The position numbers and the translations under genes were made by a program. A stretch of 64,000 nucleotides of DNA from Paenibacillus paridis. GTDB taxonomy: Bacteria; Bacillota; Bacilli; Paenibacillales; Paenibacillaceae. Under the pieces are notes generated by a model. That model was not told where the DNA came from and did not search any database. It worked only from the letters and a program-made list of their open reading frames with translations. Positions 27,090 to 37,600 of the stretch are shown in pieces (the first letter of the stretch is position 1; each line of letters starts with the position of its first letter). The stretch is taken from NCBI RefSeq assembly GCF_006345825.1, contig NZ_VCIX01000091.1, positions 483,234 to 547,233 on the forward strand, in the 5' to 3' direction.

Positions 27090-27785
27090 ATGAGTGAGGT
27101 TTGGTTTTCGGGCTGGCGGCATGTGTTTAAGCTTGACCCCGAGCGTGAAATAACCGATGAAGCACTGGATCTAATATGCAATTCAGGGACGGATGCGATT
27201 ATCGTGGGCGGTTCCAGCGGAGTGACTTTTGAGAATACCGTTGATCTCATGGCACGGATTCGCAGATATGCGGTAGACTGTGCGCTGGAGGTATCGACGC
27301 TGGAAGGCGCAGTTCCTGGCTTCGATGGATATTTTGTGCCGCTCGTTCTGAATACGGACAAGGCGGAGTGGATCACCGGACGGCAAACCGCTGGACTGCT
27401 CGAATACGGCTCGTTTGTTCCTTGGGAAGAGACAGCGGCGCAGGGATACATTATTTTGAATGGTGAGGCGACGGCCGCAAAGGTAACCGATGCACAGACG
27501 GAGCTGACAGAAGCAGAATTGATCGCTCATGTGCGAATGGCTGACCGGCTGATGCGCCTGCCTGTTATATATTTGGAATACAGCGGCCGTTTCGGCGATA
27601 TGCAGCTTGTGAAGCGGGCACGGGCAACAGCCGTTCAAGCCAGATTATTTTACGGCGGTGGCATTGACACTGCGGACAAAGCTTTCCAAGCGGCGGAAGC
27701 CGCACATACGGTTGTGGTCGGAAATGTGATTTATAGCGATTTGGACGCGGCTCTTAGTACGGTTGGGGCTGTGAAGGGAATATGA
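27090..27785 (+). CDS. pcrB: heptaprenylglyceryl phosphate synthase
   Basis: A 231-residue TIM-barrel prenyltransferase that joins sn-glycerol-1-phosphate to a polyprenyl diphosphate, the bacterial relative of archaeal GGGP synthase. Diagnostic stretches are HVFKLDPEREI near the N-terminus, DAIIVGGSSGVT (phosphate binding), VPLVLNT, YLEYSGRFG and LFYGGGIDT. The ATG is preferred over the TTG one codon earlier; the GAGG site is 12 nt away. In B. subtilis pcrB-pcrA-ligA are contiguous. Here pcrA begins 29 kb downstream and each gene has its own promoter. Confidence 0.95.
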   Translation: MSEVWFSGWRHVFKLDPEREITDEALDLICNSGTDAIIVGGSSGVTFENTVDLMARIRRYAVDCALEVSTLEGAVPGFDGYFVPLVLNTDKAEWITGRQTAGLLEYGSFVPWEETAAQGYIILNGEATAAKVTDAQTELTEAELIAHVRMADRLMRLPVIYLEYSGRFGDMQLVKRARATAVQARLFYGGGIDTADKAFQAAEAAHTVVVGNVIYSDLDAALSTVGAVKGI

Positions 27786-27927
27786 GGGATGTATTGTGAG
27801 CACTGCAAAGCCGAATAAGTAGTGGATAAGTTGAAAATAAAAGGCATGAGCTAGGTACAGTACCGAATTCATGCCTATCGCCTAGCAAAATGAAGACGAA
27901 GGTAGATTCATATTATTCAACAAAAGA

Positions 27928-28146
27928 TTATGACAAAATGAATATCAAGCTTAATATAATAAGAACTATGCCAATCATTCTATATACATAAATCGTTTTG
28001 ACCGATATAAATTTCTGTTTATCATATTTATCCATTGGTCCTGCATTACCGTTCATATTATCTAAGTTAAACCATCCAATCTTTGAAAATGTTTTTGGAA
28101 AAAACAACAGTAGTAATCCAAGAAGAAATAATACAATCCAATTCAT
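27928..28146 (-). CDS. small two-TM membrane protein
   Basis: A 72-residue protein with hydrophobic helices at both ends (NWIVLFLLGLLLLFFP and MIGIVLIILSLIFILS) and a polar middle (GNAGPMDKYDKQK). The ATG chosen has GGGAGTGG about 9 nt upstream; a GTG 11 codons earlier is possible. It resembles short DUF6199-type proteins only loosely. Last of three minus-strand small membrane genes at the left edge of the surface-protein block. Function unknown. Confidence 0.7.
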   Translation of the reverse strand: MNWIVLFLLGLLLLFFPKTFSKIGWFNLDNMNGNAGPMDKYDKQKFISVKTIYVYRMIGIVLIILSLIFILS

Positions 28147-28230
28147 AATTTGGCGCCACTCCCGCAAATTTATTTCCACCTGCTCGATCGTGTATAGGCT
28201 ACGAAGTTGATAATCAACCGTCTACGATAA

Positions 28231-28689
28231 CTAATTAGTGTTCCGCACGCTCTTTGTTTTTATTACATCCTTGAGTCTAATGATCAACAAAATTTGAGCA
28301 ATGATACAAGAAATAATTCCGATCACAATGACAACTGTAGAGAACGTTGATAACCAATATTGTTCTTCGGGAAGGTTTAAGTTATTTTTGTAAATATACA
28401 ATGAAATTACAATATAACTCAGGTTATGGCCTAAGATTATGATTAGTATGACGAATATAAAACCTAGAAAAAAGAACCGGTTTCCAGCTTCAAGAAAGAA
28501 CTTATAATTGAGATAACAAATAAAACATGGCAAAAATAAAATCTCGACAATGAAGTAGAATATAGTATGAATGGCTGGATCTATCCATGATGTAGCGAAT
28601 GCTACTGCCCAATAAACGAGAACCATGCACAAATTTTTTTGTAATAAAACCTTTAGCTTAAACTCCCCTTGAGTTAAACGATTTTGCAA
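28231..28689 (-). CDS. four-TM membrane protein, unknown family
   Basis: A 152-residue protein with about four hydrophobic helices (MVLVYWAVAFATSW, IFYFIVEILFLPCFICYL, FFFLGFIFVILIIILG, FSTVVIVIGIISCIIAQILLII) and a basic C-terminal tail. The start is TTG, because AAAGGAGG lies 8 nt before it; the frame is open to an ATG at 28710 that would place this site inside the coding region. AT-rich relative to the core genes. No motif recognised. Confidence 0.7.
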   Translation of the reverse strand: MQNRLTQGEFKLKVLLQKNLCMVLVYWAVAFATSWIDPAIHTIFYFIVEILFLPCFICYLNYKFFLEAGNRFFFLGFIFVILIIILGHNLSYIVISLYIYKNNLNLPEEQYWLSTFSTVVIVIGIISCIIAQILLIIRLKDVIKTKSVRNTN

Positions 28690-28724
28690 ACGAATATCCT
28701 CCTTTACCATGCTAGTAAGACAAA

Positions 28725-28952
28725 TTATATTCCCAAACCTCCCATCCAGACCCCTGCAATCATGATTAAACCTAAGAATATGGAGATATATGCTCCGATT
28801 TTATATAAATAAATGATATCCTTTGTGGGTTTCTTTTGTTGTCTTGCGCTTGATGATGTTTTAACCATGAATTCAGGGAATAAAATAGTTAATATCCCCG
28901 ATCCGCAAAATACGACTAAAAAGAACATGGTCATTATGACTCTATCCGACAT
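28725..28952 (-). CDS. small two-TM membrane protein
   Basis: A 75-residue protein, helices TMFFLVVFCGSGILTILFP and AYISIFLGLIMIAGVWMG, with a basic loop (SSARQQKKPTKD). AGAAGGGGC precedes the ATG. It has the same helix-polar loop-helix plan as the 72-residue protein at 27928, including FP near the end of helix 1 and an IYxYKIG/IYVYRMIG-like phrase before helix 2, so the two may be distant paralogues. Upstream of it, 28953-29319 (367 bp) holds no further gene that I can support. Confidence 0.7.
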   Translation of the reverse strand: MSDRVIMTMFFLVVFCGSGILTILFPEFMVKTSSSARQQKKPTKDIIYLYKIGAYISIFLGLIMIAGVWMGGLGI

Positions 28953-29319
28953 TTAATTGCCCCTTCTAATTCTTACAAGCGGTTTCTCTCTGCGAATCTA
29001 TCATAAAGGAATTGTATAGTTTTGGATATAATAGGTACACTTTGATTTTTATAGAATAGTAAGGAAGTCAGATGGGATCCGGCTTTCTTTTTTTGATTTG
29101 CTCAGATTTCTGAGTGAAAGGGGACTAAAGACCCTATTCTGCACAGAATTTGCACAGAGTGATTTGGTACAATTTCATAGGATGTCGATAGATGACGGAA
29201 TAGAGCATTTATTGCTGATTTATAGCGATCTATAAGAGGCTCATACCGTTGAACATGGAAGTGAGGCAGAACGGTTGACTAGGCAACGGAGCAGGATTAC
29301 AGAGAGGAGTCATAAGTTT
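28953..29319. other. divergent leader region, no gene recognised
   Basis: 367 bp between the minus-strand small membrane genes and the first giant gene. It contains isolated -10-like words (TATAAT at 29027, TACAAT at 29168) but no -35 at proper spacing, so the operon promoter could not be fixed. A run CTTTCTTTTTTT at ~29083-29095 has no clear stem before it. Confidence 0.5.
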
Positions 29320-32300
29320 ATGTTTGTAAATCGAAAGGCTTTTAGAAGTATTGCAACGGTGATCATCGTATGCCTGCTAGGAACGATGTTGCAAGGCTTG
29401 TATGCAGTAAAGGTCGAGGCGGCACCTGCTGACTTGGAAGTTATTTTTGGAGCTGGTACACACGTAGGTAACTTGACCTATGAGGCAGATAACTCGCTAG
29501 TTAATATTTATGCGAATACGCCAGGATTTAGCCAGCCTGACTCACCTACCCAACAATACTCGCAAATTGATTGGGGAAATGGCGATGTTATGACAGGCAA
29601 GGAAGACAAAAATACATTAGTCATATTTGAAATCGATATTGCAAGCAATCCAGCACTGAGAGCACTTGCGGAAAGCGGCGAGGCCGAAGTAGTGGTTGGT
29701 TGGAATAGATTGAAATTTTACGAGGGAGGGTTTATCCATTGGGAGCGTGATACAAAAGTAAACTTCTATCTCAGTGGTGAAAATATACTATCAGGTGACA
29801 CAGACGGAGATGGCGACTTAGGCCCCCGTTCTGCAAAAAAGATAATTACTCCACAATCAAAACTAAGAGTAACTGTATATGGAGACGGTAACGGAGACGG
29901 TAATGGCGAGCTTACTGGTGCCAGAGGTCTGTATATTAAATTCCAGGATACAAACCGTCCGAAAATGTCAAGCTACATCTTCACAGGCAATGGCGCGGAG
30001 CGTACGAATACAACGATTAACCAACAAGAGCTCTATGTTAAGCAGCAGGAAAACATAACGCTTGATTATCAGTTTACAGAGCCGGTTAGGCCTACTGCAT
30101 TGAACTCGGCTTATTATGAGCATTTCTTGCGTCATCCTCTTTTTGCTAATCCAAGCGGAACAGGTCTGCCAGCAGCGGGGCAGACACAATATTTGGAAAA
30201 TAGAACGTACACAGCTAATAATCTAAATACCTACCAACGACATGTCCAGTATCAGTATGTGGGCGTTAAATATCATAACAGCGGTAACTTGCCACTAGAA
30301 CCGTTGATTACGGGAACTTCAACAAGCGGGATTCCTCTTAACCAGACATTGGAGGAGAAATTCAAGGGCGCGGTGTTTGCAGATACAGCAGGTAACGTGG
30401 CTATTACTGATTTTCCGACTTTGGGAAATAACGCTAGCAATGAGCATGTGCGCGGAAAAGTTGTGAATCCATTTGATTACAACAATGGCGGTTATCGCGT
30501 CATCGTTGACGGAGTCGCACCTAAATATACGAAGACCGGAAACGGTATTCAACCGGAAATTGTGACAGGCGTTACGCTGAATAAAAACGATACGGTTGAT
30601 TTCACGATGCAAATGACCGAGGAAGCGGTCGTGAAGAAAGGCTGGGTCCCCGAGAAAACATTTATTCTTTTTAACACGGGTTTGAAGGCGTACTACGTTA
30701 CGGGAAGCAATACAAAAAATTGGACTTTCCGTGCCCATATTACAGAAGAGCTCCTTATGGAGACGCCGCTGTTGAAGGTGATTGCGGTATCGCATGATGA
30801 TAAAGGAGATAACTCCGATATCAATGTCATTCAGGATTATGCGGGCAATCTTCTCATTCAACCGGCCAATTATGATGGCATCCATATTGATGGGGATGAA
30901 TCATTAGTCAATTCTAAGATTGATTGGGCACGACTTGCGATTGACAATAAACCACCAATTATTGACTACCACTACGAAGTTGGCGGAGCTACAAACCAGA
31001 CGTACCAGAAGAACGGAAAAATAACGATTGATGCGAATGACCCATCCGTGTTTATTCCTGCACTTGATCCAGTCATAGAAGAACGAGGACAAGAAAGACC
31101 TAGCCGCGGCATATATCGTCCATCCAACAATACAGGTGCAGGTTCGCCATCTGTTGGGTTAGTCTATTACGTTTGGACACAATCACCGAATGACCCGTTT
31201 GCAGAGGAGTCTGCGGATCAATTCGCTGCAATCAAGCGCTACTCTTTATCGGCTAAGCAGCCAAGTGAGGAGCTTTATCCAGGGAAGTATGCGAACCTCT
31301 CTCTTCAGGTCGTTAATAACAAAACAAATATGATTGCCCCACCGGCCGAAGCGCTGACCTCGGAAAACAGCGGTGATTGGTACTTGCATACTTGGACGGC
31401 AGATATGACATGGGATTCTGCTAGAGAATTGATGCAATATAAGAAAAAAGCGGATTATGTCATTCAGCACGCAGATCAATATGAAGCTTGGAAACAGGAG
31501 CTAACTAGCGGCTCCGATGCCGACAGAACTTTTTACGCAGATAACAAAGCACTAGCTGCTGTTGGTGACTATGGAAATGTCAGCTCGTGGGACTTGAATG
31601 ATTTTAAATACGACGATTCCAATTGGACTTACAATTCGACAGTCATCAAGCTTGATAACCGCAAGCCAGTAGTAACAATCAAAGAGGTTAGCGGCGACAA
31701 CACGTTTAACGTGGAAATCAGCGCTGATATCGTAGATGACCATAGCGGAATTAAGAAAACTTCTTACCAATGGGTATTGGATGGCAAGCAGCCTAAGGAT
31801 ATCAATTGGAAAATAGCAACTCTTACGGAGGGGGAGCTTAGCGTTTCTACCTTGAACGAGGTGGAAGAAGATGGACTTTATCGCTTATACATTAAAGTGC
31901 TTGATCAAGCGGGCAATGAAGTAATCACCTCGTCAGAAAGTCCGGTAAAGGTTAATTCGGAAGAAAAAGTACTTACCGAATTTTCTCCACCAGCAGATAC
32001 GAACTATGTGAAAAGTCATGATGTTCAGTTTAACATCAGCGGCGTTACACCGGATTTTGTTGGCTATGCGATTAGCGCTAACGCTACACGTCCAGTAAAC
32101 AACGACGACTACAAAGCATTGAATGTTTCCGGAGGAGGCAGCGTAAACGCTGGCTTCGATTATATCGTTCCGGTGAATACAGATTTGAACGGTACCCGTT
32201 ACATTCATATGATGGCGAAAGCAGGAGACCGCTATTATTATTTCTCGAAAGCTTATTATTTCGATAACCAGGCGCCAACCATTGGCTTTAGCAAAAATGG

Positions 32301-34551
32301 AGTAACCTATCCCCTTGAATCACATAAGGTAACGGTATCGATTAATGAGCCTTATAGTGTCAACGGTTTGGTGAAGAAATACCAATGGGTGAAGCTTGGC
32401 AAAGCGGCTCCAGATGCTGATTCACCAGACTGGATTGAGCTGCCGGAAGGCGGAGTAATCGAGCTTGACAGCAAGGCGCTGGAAGAGGGTGAGATCGCAG
32501 ATTACAGGCTTTATGTATTTGCGGTAGACGGTGCTGGAAACAGCACGATCAAGAGCACGATCGGGACGTTTAAGGTTTCCAAAAATGCAGGAGCGGAAAT
32601 CCCGCCAGCACCATCTCACTCCGATTTGATTTATTTATATGGGGACGATACCGATGGTTATACAGCGATCTTGAAGCTGACTCTGGATACAGAGGATAAG
32701 AAAGGCTACGAGTATTCCATTTCAGAGGACAACGGAGCAAGCTGGAACAAATGGCGGACGTTTACGAGTTTTGTTTCGGTGAAAGCTGTTTCGGATAGAG
32801 CAGCAGCGTTGCCGATTCAAGTGAAATACCGAACGCCAGGCGGCGCGGTCAGCGATCCGCAGAAGATTAATATCGCAACACTGTCTACGGTTGAGCCGGT
32901 TTATGCGCTTACTACGCTGAGCACAACGAGACCGATTAGTCCACTTACTGGTGTAAACATTGAGGTATCGGTGCCGCTCGGCATTAAAGTAGTTCCAACG
33001 GACGTTAATCCTTCTATACCGGAACGAACAGGCAATACGTTCAAGGTTAAGGAGAATGGCTTCTATACGTTCGATCTTACGGATATCAATGATGGAGAAC
33101 GCAAGGATACTTTGTATGTTGTGATTAACAATGTGGATGGAACGCCGCCCGAGGGCAGCATTGAATATCTTATTACAGATGAGACAAACAGCAATGTGAC
33201 CGTTCGCTTAGAAACGTCCGAGCCTGTTCAAGTAACGAATAACGATGGAAGAGGTTCGTATACCTTTAACGATAACGGATCCTTCACCTTTGAGTTTAAG
33301 GATGAAGCGGGAAATATGGGGACAGCTACTGCCGTTGTCCAAAATATTAATAAAGAGGGCCCTAAGGTGCTTTTAGTGCGCTCTTATACGTATGGCAAAG
33401 ATGGGGCGAAGACATTCGGAACCGTTCAAGATGCTAATGGAAATGTCCTGTTCTCTTCAGGCGTAACGCTAGAGGTGCAAGCAGAGCCGGGAGAAACGAA
33501 GGAAATTAGTATCGTAAAAGGAAGCAAAACAGTAACCTTGCAAAGCAATGGTACGCAAACGTTTGTTGTTTCCGATCAGTTTGGCAATACGAAGGTATTG
33601 ACGGCTGATATCGATAATATTATTGCAGCGCCTCCTCAAGTGGAAAGCGTCACGTATACGTATGTTGATGAGGACGGACAAGCCTTGCCGCAAAACAAAA
33701 TTGTGACTATCGACGGCAAGACGTATGCAAATGGAAACATGAGAGTAACGTTAAGCGGTCATACAACTGCTCCGAATAAAGTATTTTCGGGCGTTGTACC
33801 AATTGCACAAAGTGGCAGCTTTACTAATCAAATCAGCGATGATGAAGGCAGCTTCCAATATTCAAGAACGTACACGGCTAACGGTTCTACGACGATCGCC
33901 GTATCTGACCTGCTAGGCAACGTGAATAAAGTGACGGTGACTGTTGATGGAATAGATAATAAAGCACCTGAGCTTGTATTGAAACGTGCTTCAGCAGCTG
34001 TGGTTCAGAATAAAAAAGACTTCAATTTCGCTGTTGATTTAGGTGGTTTTACAGTTTCAGATAACGTATCGAAGCCTGAGAACATTAAGGTATCGATTAG
34101 CAAGCTGGATCTAACCAAAGCAGGATATCAGCCAATTACTTACACGGCTGTGGACCAAGTAGGCAATACGGTTACTGCCGTGCAGGACGTGTATGTGGTT
34201 AAAGATGGAGGAATCTTAATTTTTGCAAATGATATGCTGATTTCATCCTCTGCAGGAGAGACGGCGTTGTTTGACCGCAGCACACTGACTTTCAGCATTT
34301 CCGGCTACAACCTCATGAACGTTGGCGGCAAAGACCAAGTTAATGAACTGGGCACCTATGATTTGCTCTATCAGCCAGGTCTCTATCGCGAAGGCCAAAT
34401 GAAATATATTGCAAGTAAAATTACGTATAAAGAACTGATAAGCGGTCAATTTAAAGTGACTTTCCCTGGAGCAGGCTGGTACACCATTATTGTGAGAAAC
34501 CAGGAGCGCGAGCGGGAATATGCTACATTCTTCATTTCGAAGGCGCAGTAA
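29320..34551 (+). CDS. giant exported Ig-repeat protein without wall anchor
   Basis: About 1743 residues. The start is ATG at 29320 (AGAGAGGAG, 10-nt spacer); the frame is open to a TTG at 29275. The signal peptide core is IATVIIVCLLGTMLQGLYAV, cleaved probably after VEA. The first ~230 residues form a unique beta-rich domain with acidic DxDxDG-type loops (GDTDGDGDLG, YGDGNGDGNGE) typical of calcium binding. The rest is a chain of Ig-like units, several marked by D.AGN.. phrases (LDQAGNEV, VDGAGNST, KDEAGNMG). There is no LPXTG, SLH, LysM or membrane tail, so it is either released or held by a partner, most simply one of the two SLH proteins encoded next. First gene of the putative surface operon; 120 bp to the next start. 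Ligand unknown. Confidence 0.88.
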   Translation: MFVNRKAFRSIATVIIVCLLGTMLQGLYAVKVEAAPADLEVIFGAGTHVGNLTYEADNSLVNIYANTPGFSQPDSPTQQYSQIDWGNGDVMTGKEDKNTLVIFEIDIASNPALRALAESGEAEVVVGWNRLKFYEGGFIHWERDTKVNFYLSGENILSGDTDGDGDLGPRSAKKIITPQSKLRVTVYGDGNGDGNGELTGARGLYIKFQDTNRPKMSSYIFTGNGAERTNTTINQQELYVKQQENITLDYQFTEPVRPTALNSAYYEHFLRHPLFANPSGTGLPAAGQTQYLENRTYTANNLNTYQRHVQYQYVGVKYHNSGNLPLEPLITGTSTSGIPLNQTLEEKFKGAVFADTAGNVAITDFPTLGNNASNEHVRGKVVNPFDYNNGGYRVIVDGVAPKYTKTGNGIQPEIVTGVTLNKNDTVDFTMQMTEEAVVKKGWVPEKTFILFNTGLKAYYVTGSNTKNWTFRAHITEELLMETPLLKVIAVSHDDKGDNSDINVIQDYAGNLLIQPANYDGIHIDGDESLVNSKIDWARLAIDNKPPIIDYHYEVGGATNQTYQKNGKITIDANDPSVFIPALDPVIEERGQERPSRGIYRPSNNTGAGSPSVGLVYYVWTQSPNDPFAEESADQFAAIKRYSLSAKQPSEELYPGKYANLSLQVVNNKTNMIAPPAEALTSENSGDWYLHTWTADMTWDSARELMQYKKKADYVIQHADQYEAWKQELTSGSDADRTFYADNKALAAVGDYGNVSSWDLNDFKYDDSNWTYNSTVIKLDNRKPVVTIKEVSGDNTFNVEISADIVDDHSGIKKTSYQWVLDGKQPKDINWKIATLTEGELSVSTLNEVEEDGLYRLYIKVLDQAGNEVITSSESPVKVNSEEKVLTEFSPPADTNYVKSHDVQFNISGVTPDFVGYAISANATRPVNNDDYKALNVSGGGSVNAGFDYIVPVNTDLNGTRYIHMMAKAGDRYYYFSKAYYFDNQAPTIGFSKNGVTYPLESHKVTVSINEPYSVNGLVKKYQWVKLGKAAPDADSPDWIELPEGGVIELDSKALEEGEIADYRLYVFAVDGAGNSTIKSTIGTFKVSKNAGAEIPPAPSHSDLIYLYGDDTDGYTAILKLTLDTEDKKGYEYSISEDNGASWNKWRTFTSFVSVKAVSDRAAALPIQVKYRTPGGAVSDPQKINIATLSTVEPVYALTTLSTTRPISPLTGVNIEVSVPLGIKVVPTDVNPSIPERTGNTFKVKENGFYTFDLTDINDGERKDTLYVVINNVDGTPPEGSIEYLITDETNSNVTVRLETSEPVQVTNNDGRGSYTFNDNGSFTFEFKDEAGNMGTATAVVQNINKEGPKVLLVRSYTYGKDGAKTFGTVQDANGNVLFSSGVTLEVQAEPGETKEISIVKGSKTVTLQSNGTQTFVVSDQFGNTKVLTADIDNIIAAPPQVESVTYTYVDEDGQALPQNKIVTIDGKTYANGNMRVTLSGHTTAPNKVFSGVVPIAQSGSFTNQISDDEGSFQYSRTYTANGSTTIAVSDLLGNVNKVTVTVDGIDNKAPELVLKRASAAVVQNKKDFNFAVDLGGFTVSDNVSKPENIKVSISKLDLTKAGYQPITYTAVDQVGNTVTAVQDVYVVKDGGILIFANDMLISSSAGETALFDRSTLTFSISGYNLMNVGGKDQVNELGTYDLLYQPGLYREGQMKYIASKITYKELISGQFKVTFPGAGWYTIIVRNQEREREYATFFISKAQ

Positions 34552-34671
34552 TTGATCCGCAGTCCAAGTACCGGCCGTGCGTTTAGTGCGGCTGGTTCTC
34601 GGCCTGCTGCTCTGTTGGTGTATTGGAATAATGCGAGTACTAGATTTAGTCAGACGACAGGAGGCATTTAG

Positions 34672-37600
34672 GTGAGATTAGCTAGAAAAAGCGGCATATT
34701 CATGCTCGCCTTGTTATTATTTATAGCTTCAAACTATACAGGCATGGAAGCCGCCGCAGCTGCGGTAAGCAGTCCTAATACAACGGTGATTCAGAACGAT
34801 TTTATTAAAATTACAGTAGATAATAGCACGGGCCGCTTCGGCATTCGTACGGTTGAAGGACAGCCGGTGCGCAAGAAGGATCAAAACGTCGATATGCTTT
34901 TCCGCGGTGATGATCCGGAAACCTCGTTTACGACGTTCAAAATTGACGGCACGGATTATATTTTCGGCAATCCTTATAAATTTGCTGCCAATTTCTTCTC
35001 GGAGACATCAACGCCGAAAATTATTCAAAATATTAACGGCACAAAGCAAATCGAAACGATTTGGAAAATTAAAGGTGTCGAGATTAAACAAATCTTGATG
35101 CTTTATTTGGACAGCGCGGACAAGTTAAATGCCGGTAATGTTAACATTCGGTATGAAGTGGTTAACAAAAGCGGTGTGGACGTCGCGCTCGGCAGCCGTA
35201 TTTTGCTAGATACGATGGTAGGCGGCAATGATGGCCCGCAATTCCAAGTCGGTACGGCTTTCAAATCCCCATTGCTAGTGGAAAGGAAGCTTGTACATGA
35301 TCCAGAGAAGCTGGGTATCCCTGAGGAAGATCAGGCTTATTACAAAATACCAGCCTATTGGGTTATGCGTGACAAGCTGGAGTTGGACAACCCGCTCGCC
35401 ACGAATGTAATGGCTTATGGTTTCAATAATATAGCGGAAGCCAATATCAACATTGTTGATGAAATGACGGTTGCGCATTGGAACAACTTAGCGAATACCA
35501 AGTGGGATTATACACCTAATCCAAATTTGGATTTCACACGGGATACCAATGATTTCGGGACAGCTGACTCGGCAGTAGCCTTCTATTGGAACCCGAAGAA
35601 GTTGGCCAAACATGCGGCTCAAACCTTCGAAACGATATACGGTCTTGGTGAAATCGTAGCTCCAGATAAAGTATTCTCGATTCGCTACATGGACCCTGTG
35701 CAGCAGCTTGCCACGCTGCCTGATGCTAGCAATTATGTCGATGAAGGCGTTTTTGAAATAACAGCTGAGATTGAGAACTTGGCGATGTATAACATGGAGC
35801 ATACGCAGATCGAAGCAGAGATGACGCTCCAAAATGGACTGAGCTTTGTAAAGCTCGACAAAGCCGGAAAGATTATGAGAGATGAAAACAATAAGATTTT
35901 AACGGAGCCGTCACGCAAATTTGCGAAGGAGCCGTTGAAAAAAACAGCTACGCCGGAAGAGGCTGAAGCGGGCATAAAGCCTAAATATAAACCTGGCGAT
36001 ACCGAGACGGTTACTTTCGTTGTGCAAGCCAAAGGCAGACCTTGGCCAACGACTAGAGAGTATATGTTGACTGTAAAAAGCCCGGAGACCCAGCAAGAAA
36101 TTGAAGGGAGCGAGGATGAGGATTTAAAGGCACAATACGAGTCTACCAAGAAAAACTTCATCTTGCTGCCACCAATTGGCGAAGCGGTGCCGACGTATGT
36201 CTATGCAATTTCACCATCCGAACTTTACAGCACGGATGTGAAGTACATGACTGTAAACCTCTCTAATATTGAGGCTTACAACACGGGCAATGAGACCATC
36301 GCGCCGAATTTTGATGTTTATTTAAAAGATAAAGTTACGGGTAAACGCTATAAAGTGGATACGAAAAACGCTGTTCTTCTCCAGCCGGGAGCCGATGGTT
36401 TCTCCGGGGATATGCGTATTACGTACAGAGGCGGCGACCTCGTAGATGATAAGGGCAATGTGATTGAAGCGAATTTGGGGCCTGAGCTGCCACTTGGCGA
36501 ATACCAGGTTCAAATCGATTTTAAAGGCGATACTGGCGGCGATGAAGAAATCGCAGCGATGTACGACATAACAACAAACCAAGTGTTTCTAGTTACAGAT
36601 AATGAGGAATCGCGTATTCGGGAAGCTAACATTTTGGCGATTTACAAGCAAGAGGTAGATTTGAGCTTTGTAACGCCAAACGTAAGCGGAGCTTTGCTAG
36701 ATTCTATTAATGAAGCTTTTCCGGGAGAGCCTTTCAAATCCGGAACGGATCTTTATACGGCAGTAACGAAATATAAAGAAGCAAAAACGATTGTAGGTAT
36801 GGCAAGTAAAGCAAGCGATCCTAAGTTTGATTTAGGAGAGTATTTGGATCCGAAATCATTAAAGGAAGTAGCTGCTTACCAGTACCAACTTTTTGAATCA
36901 GAGGAAGCGCTGGAAGAGTTTTTTGGGGAAGAGGATGGACCCGAGCAGCTAGTTGTCATTCGGGGTATGGTCAAGCAGGTCGGTACGGGCGATGAGCAGC
37001 AGATTGTTGTGGATACGAAGACGGAGCCGGCAATCATAAACGAAGCGGTTGCTTATACAGGCAAAAACATCGTTTTGGTTCCAGGCAAGCTGGATCTTGG
37101 CCTATTCACCAAGCAGTCGAATAACAATAGCGTTGATGATACTCCATTTTTCGATACGCTTATCGTTAAGGGCGACGGTATTTTGAGCGTGGCGAACAGC
37201 GGCTTTGTTTTCCATCAAGGGGAATGGACCTTAGACTTCTATAACGGCTTCAATAAGTCGCTTGGCGAAGGCTACTTGGTTAATGATGAGGAAATGCCGG
37301 ATAGCGAAGATAATGAAGAGGATGACAGTGAGAACGGATCGCTCGATTGGGCGGTTGGCGGTCTAGGGGATGCGATTAACCCGCTTCGCAGGCTGATGAT
37401 TGAGACGGTTTACTTCAACAAGCATAGCTTGTTTGCGGCACCGAGCTTCTCCATTGACGGCTTTGGGCTCTCCTTCAATGATTTTATTTTGAGACAGGGC
37501 GGCGTTTCGTTCGGGGGCTCGATTTCGTTGAAAATCATTGAAGCAGAGATGCGCAACGTTGTCTTTAACGACAAAGGTTTTGTGGGCATCGACGCAGCGC

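Noticed and set aside
29150..29173. TTGCAC plus TACAAT as promoter of the giant operon
   Set aside because: Spacer of 12 bp is too short for sigma-A.
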